DNA of 64,000 nucleotides from Yinghuangia elevatio (GTDB lineage Bacteria > Actinomycetota > Actinomycetes > Streptomycetales > Streptomycetaceae), in NCBI RefSeq assembly GCF_040649515.1, contig NZ_JBEZFP010000018.1, positions 27,171 to 91,170 of the forward strand. Reading direction: 5' to 3'. The translations under genes and the position numbers were made by a program. Positions 63,045 to 64,000 of this stretch are shown here, in pieces (within the stretch, counting starts at the first letter, position 1; each line of letters starts with the position of its first letter). The notes under the pieces are model-generated. The model did not search any database. It was not told where the DNA came from and saw only the letters and a program-made list of their open reading frames with translations.

Positions 63045-63947
63045 GTGAGTGGTTTCGTCACCAAGCCCGAGCCGGTCGAGGTGCCCGGCCTCGTCCATGT
63101 GCACACCGGCAAGGTCCGCGACCTCTACACGGACGGGGACGGCAACCTCGTGATGGTGGCGAGCAACCGGGTCTCCGCGTTCGACTGGGTGCTCGACCCG
63201 GAGATCCCGGACAAGGGCCGCATCCTCACGGCGCTTTCGCTGTGGTGGTTCGAGCTGCTCGCCGACCTCTACCCGAACCACGTGGTGTCGACCGACCTTC
63301 CGGCCGGTGCGCCCGACGACTGGGCCGGACGCGCGATCGTGTGCCGCCGCCTCGAGATGGTCCCGGTCGAGTGCGTCGCGCGCGGCTACCTCGCCGGCTC
63401 CGGTCTCGAGGAGTACGCCGCGACCCGCTCGGTGTGCGGCGTCACGCTGCCGGAGGGCCTGGTGGACGGCTCCGAACTGCCCGCGCCCATCTTCACGCCC
63501 ACCACGAAGGCCGAGGTCGGCGAGCACGACGAGGCCGTGACGTACGAACAGGTCGCGGCGCAGGTGGGTGCCGAACTCGCGGCCAACCTGCGGCAGGCGA
63601 CCCTCGCGGTCTACACGCGCGCCCGGGACATCGCACGCGACCGGGGCATCATCCTCGCGGACACCAAGTTCGAGTTCGGTCTCGACGCGTCGGGCGAACT
63701 GGTGCTGGCGGACGAGGTCCTGACGCCGGACTCGTCGCGGTTCTGGCCGGCCGACCAGTGGCGTCCGGGGCAGTCGCAGCCGTCGTTCGACAAGCAGATC
63801 GTGCGCGACTGGCTGGCGTCGCCGGAGTCCGGCTGGGACCGCCGGTCGGAGGTGCCGCCCCCGCCGCTGTCCGAGGCCGTCGTCGAGCGCACGCGCGCGA
63901 AGTACGCGGAGGCGTACGAACTGCTGACCGGACGCCGCTGGAGCTGA
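63045..63947 (+). CDS. purC: SAICAR synthase
   Basis: A 300-aa ATP-dependent enzyme that joins CAIR and aspartate in purine synthesis. HVHTGKVRDLYTDGDGNLVMVASNRVSAFDWVLDPEIPDKG, RRLEMVPVECVARGYLAGSGLEEYAATRSVCGV, FTPTTKAEVGEHDEAVTYE and DTKFEFGLDASGELVLADEVLTPDSSRFW show the full family. GTG at 63045 follows GAGGGAAG and gives the usual length; an earlier start at 62997 is possible but lacks a ribosome site. It is the third pur gene in the window after purA and purD. Confidence 0.95.
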   Translation: MSGFVTKPEPVEVPGLVHVHTGKVRDLYTDGDGNLVMVASNRVSAFDWVLDPEIPDKGRILTALSLWWFELLADLYPNHVVSTDLPAGAPDDWAGRAIVCRRLEMVPVECVARGYLAGSGLEEYAATRSVCGVTLPEGLVDGSELPAPIFTPTTKAEVGEHDEAVTYEQVAAQVGAELAANLRQATLAVYTRARDIARDRGIILADTKFEFGLDASGELVLADEVLTPDSSRFWPADQWRPGQSQPSFDKQIVRDWLASPESGWDRRSEVPPPPLSEAVVERTRAKYAEAYELLTGRRWS

Positions 63948-64000
63948 CCGCGCTCCGGCACCCGGCCTGCACCGACGCTGTGGCCGGTTCCCCCGATCGG

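Overview
The window comes from a high-GC, Streptomyces-like actinomycete chromosome. The evidence is GC-rich codon use, frequent GTG starts with 4-bp ATGA/GTGA overlaps, an HspR/HAIR heat-shock circuit, SigE-type ECF sigma factors, a LAETG sortase substrate, and a typical Streptomycetales set of conserved genes. No species-level claim is possible from sequence alone.

Positions 1 to about 12,160 are the right-hand part of an actinomycete integrative and conjugative element (AICE). The left border lies outside the window. Genes run left to right: a translationally coupled block (small ORF, DUF3307-type membrane protein, DUF2637/Spd-like membrane protein, RRQRL zinc protein), an FtsK/SpoIIIE-type conjugal translocase, several small membrane or CxxC proteins, SSB, a DpdA-like queuine-transglycosylase homologue, a primase/polymerase plus DUF3987 pair, excisionase and tyrosine integrase. 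The integrase abuts a tRNA-Gly(CCC) gene that is the integration site. Two non-coding loci look functional. One is a CTAG-rich dyad after the translocase gene (5157-5242). The other is a nine-copy TTCTGCGG repeat array with nested dyads between DUF3987 and xis (10389-10643), a good candidate for the element's origin of replication.

From 12,240 to 64,000 the sequence is ordinary chromosome. It holds nucleotide metabolism (dcd, a phosphoribosyltransferase, pyrE, purA, purD, purC), a membrane Fe-S oxidoreductase, the dnaK-grpE-dnaJ-hspR operon with two HAIR operators, and clpB with its own perfect HAIR operator. It also holds a divergent pair of citrate synthase paralogues (one with an N-terminal HTH), two ECF sigma factors each followed by a membrane protein, an RNA ligase, several PLP enzymes, class II aldolase and surface or secreted proteins. 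Most transcription units end in strong hairpins, listed separately.

Points for closer inspection are the AICE repeat loci and DpdA homologue, the TM-only remnant of a spermidine-synthase-like protein, the pentamer repeat that contains the citrate synthase stop codon, a membrane protein resembling an M48 peptidase without its HExxH site, and a secreted protein with a beta/gamma-crystallin Ca2+ motif.
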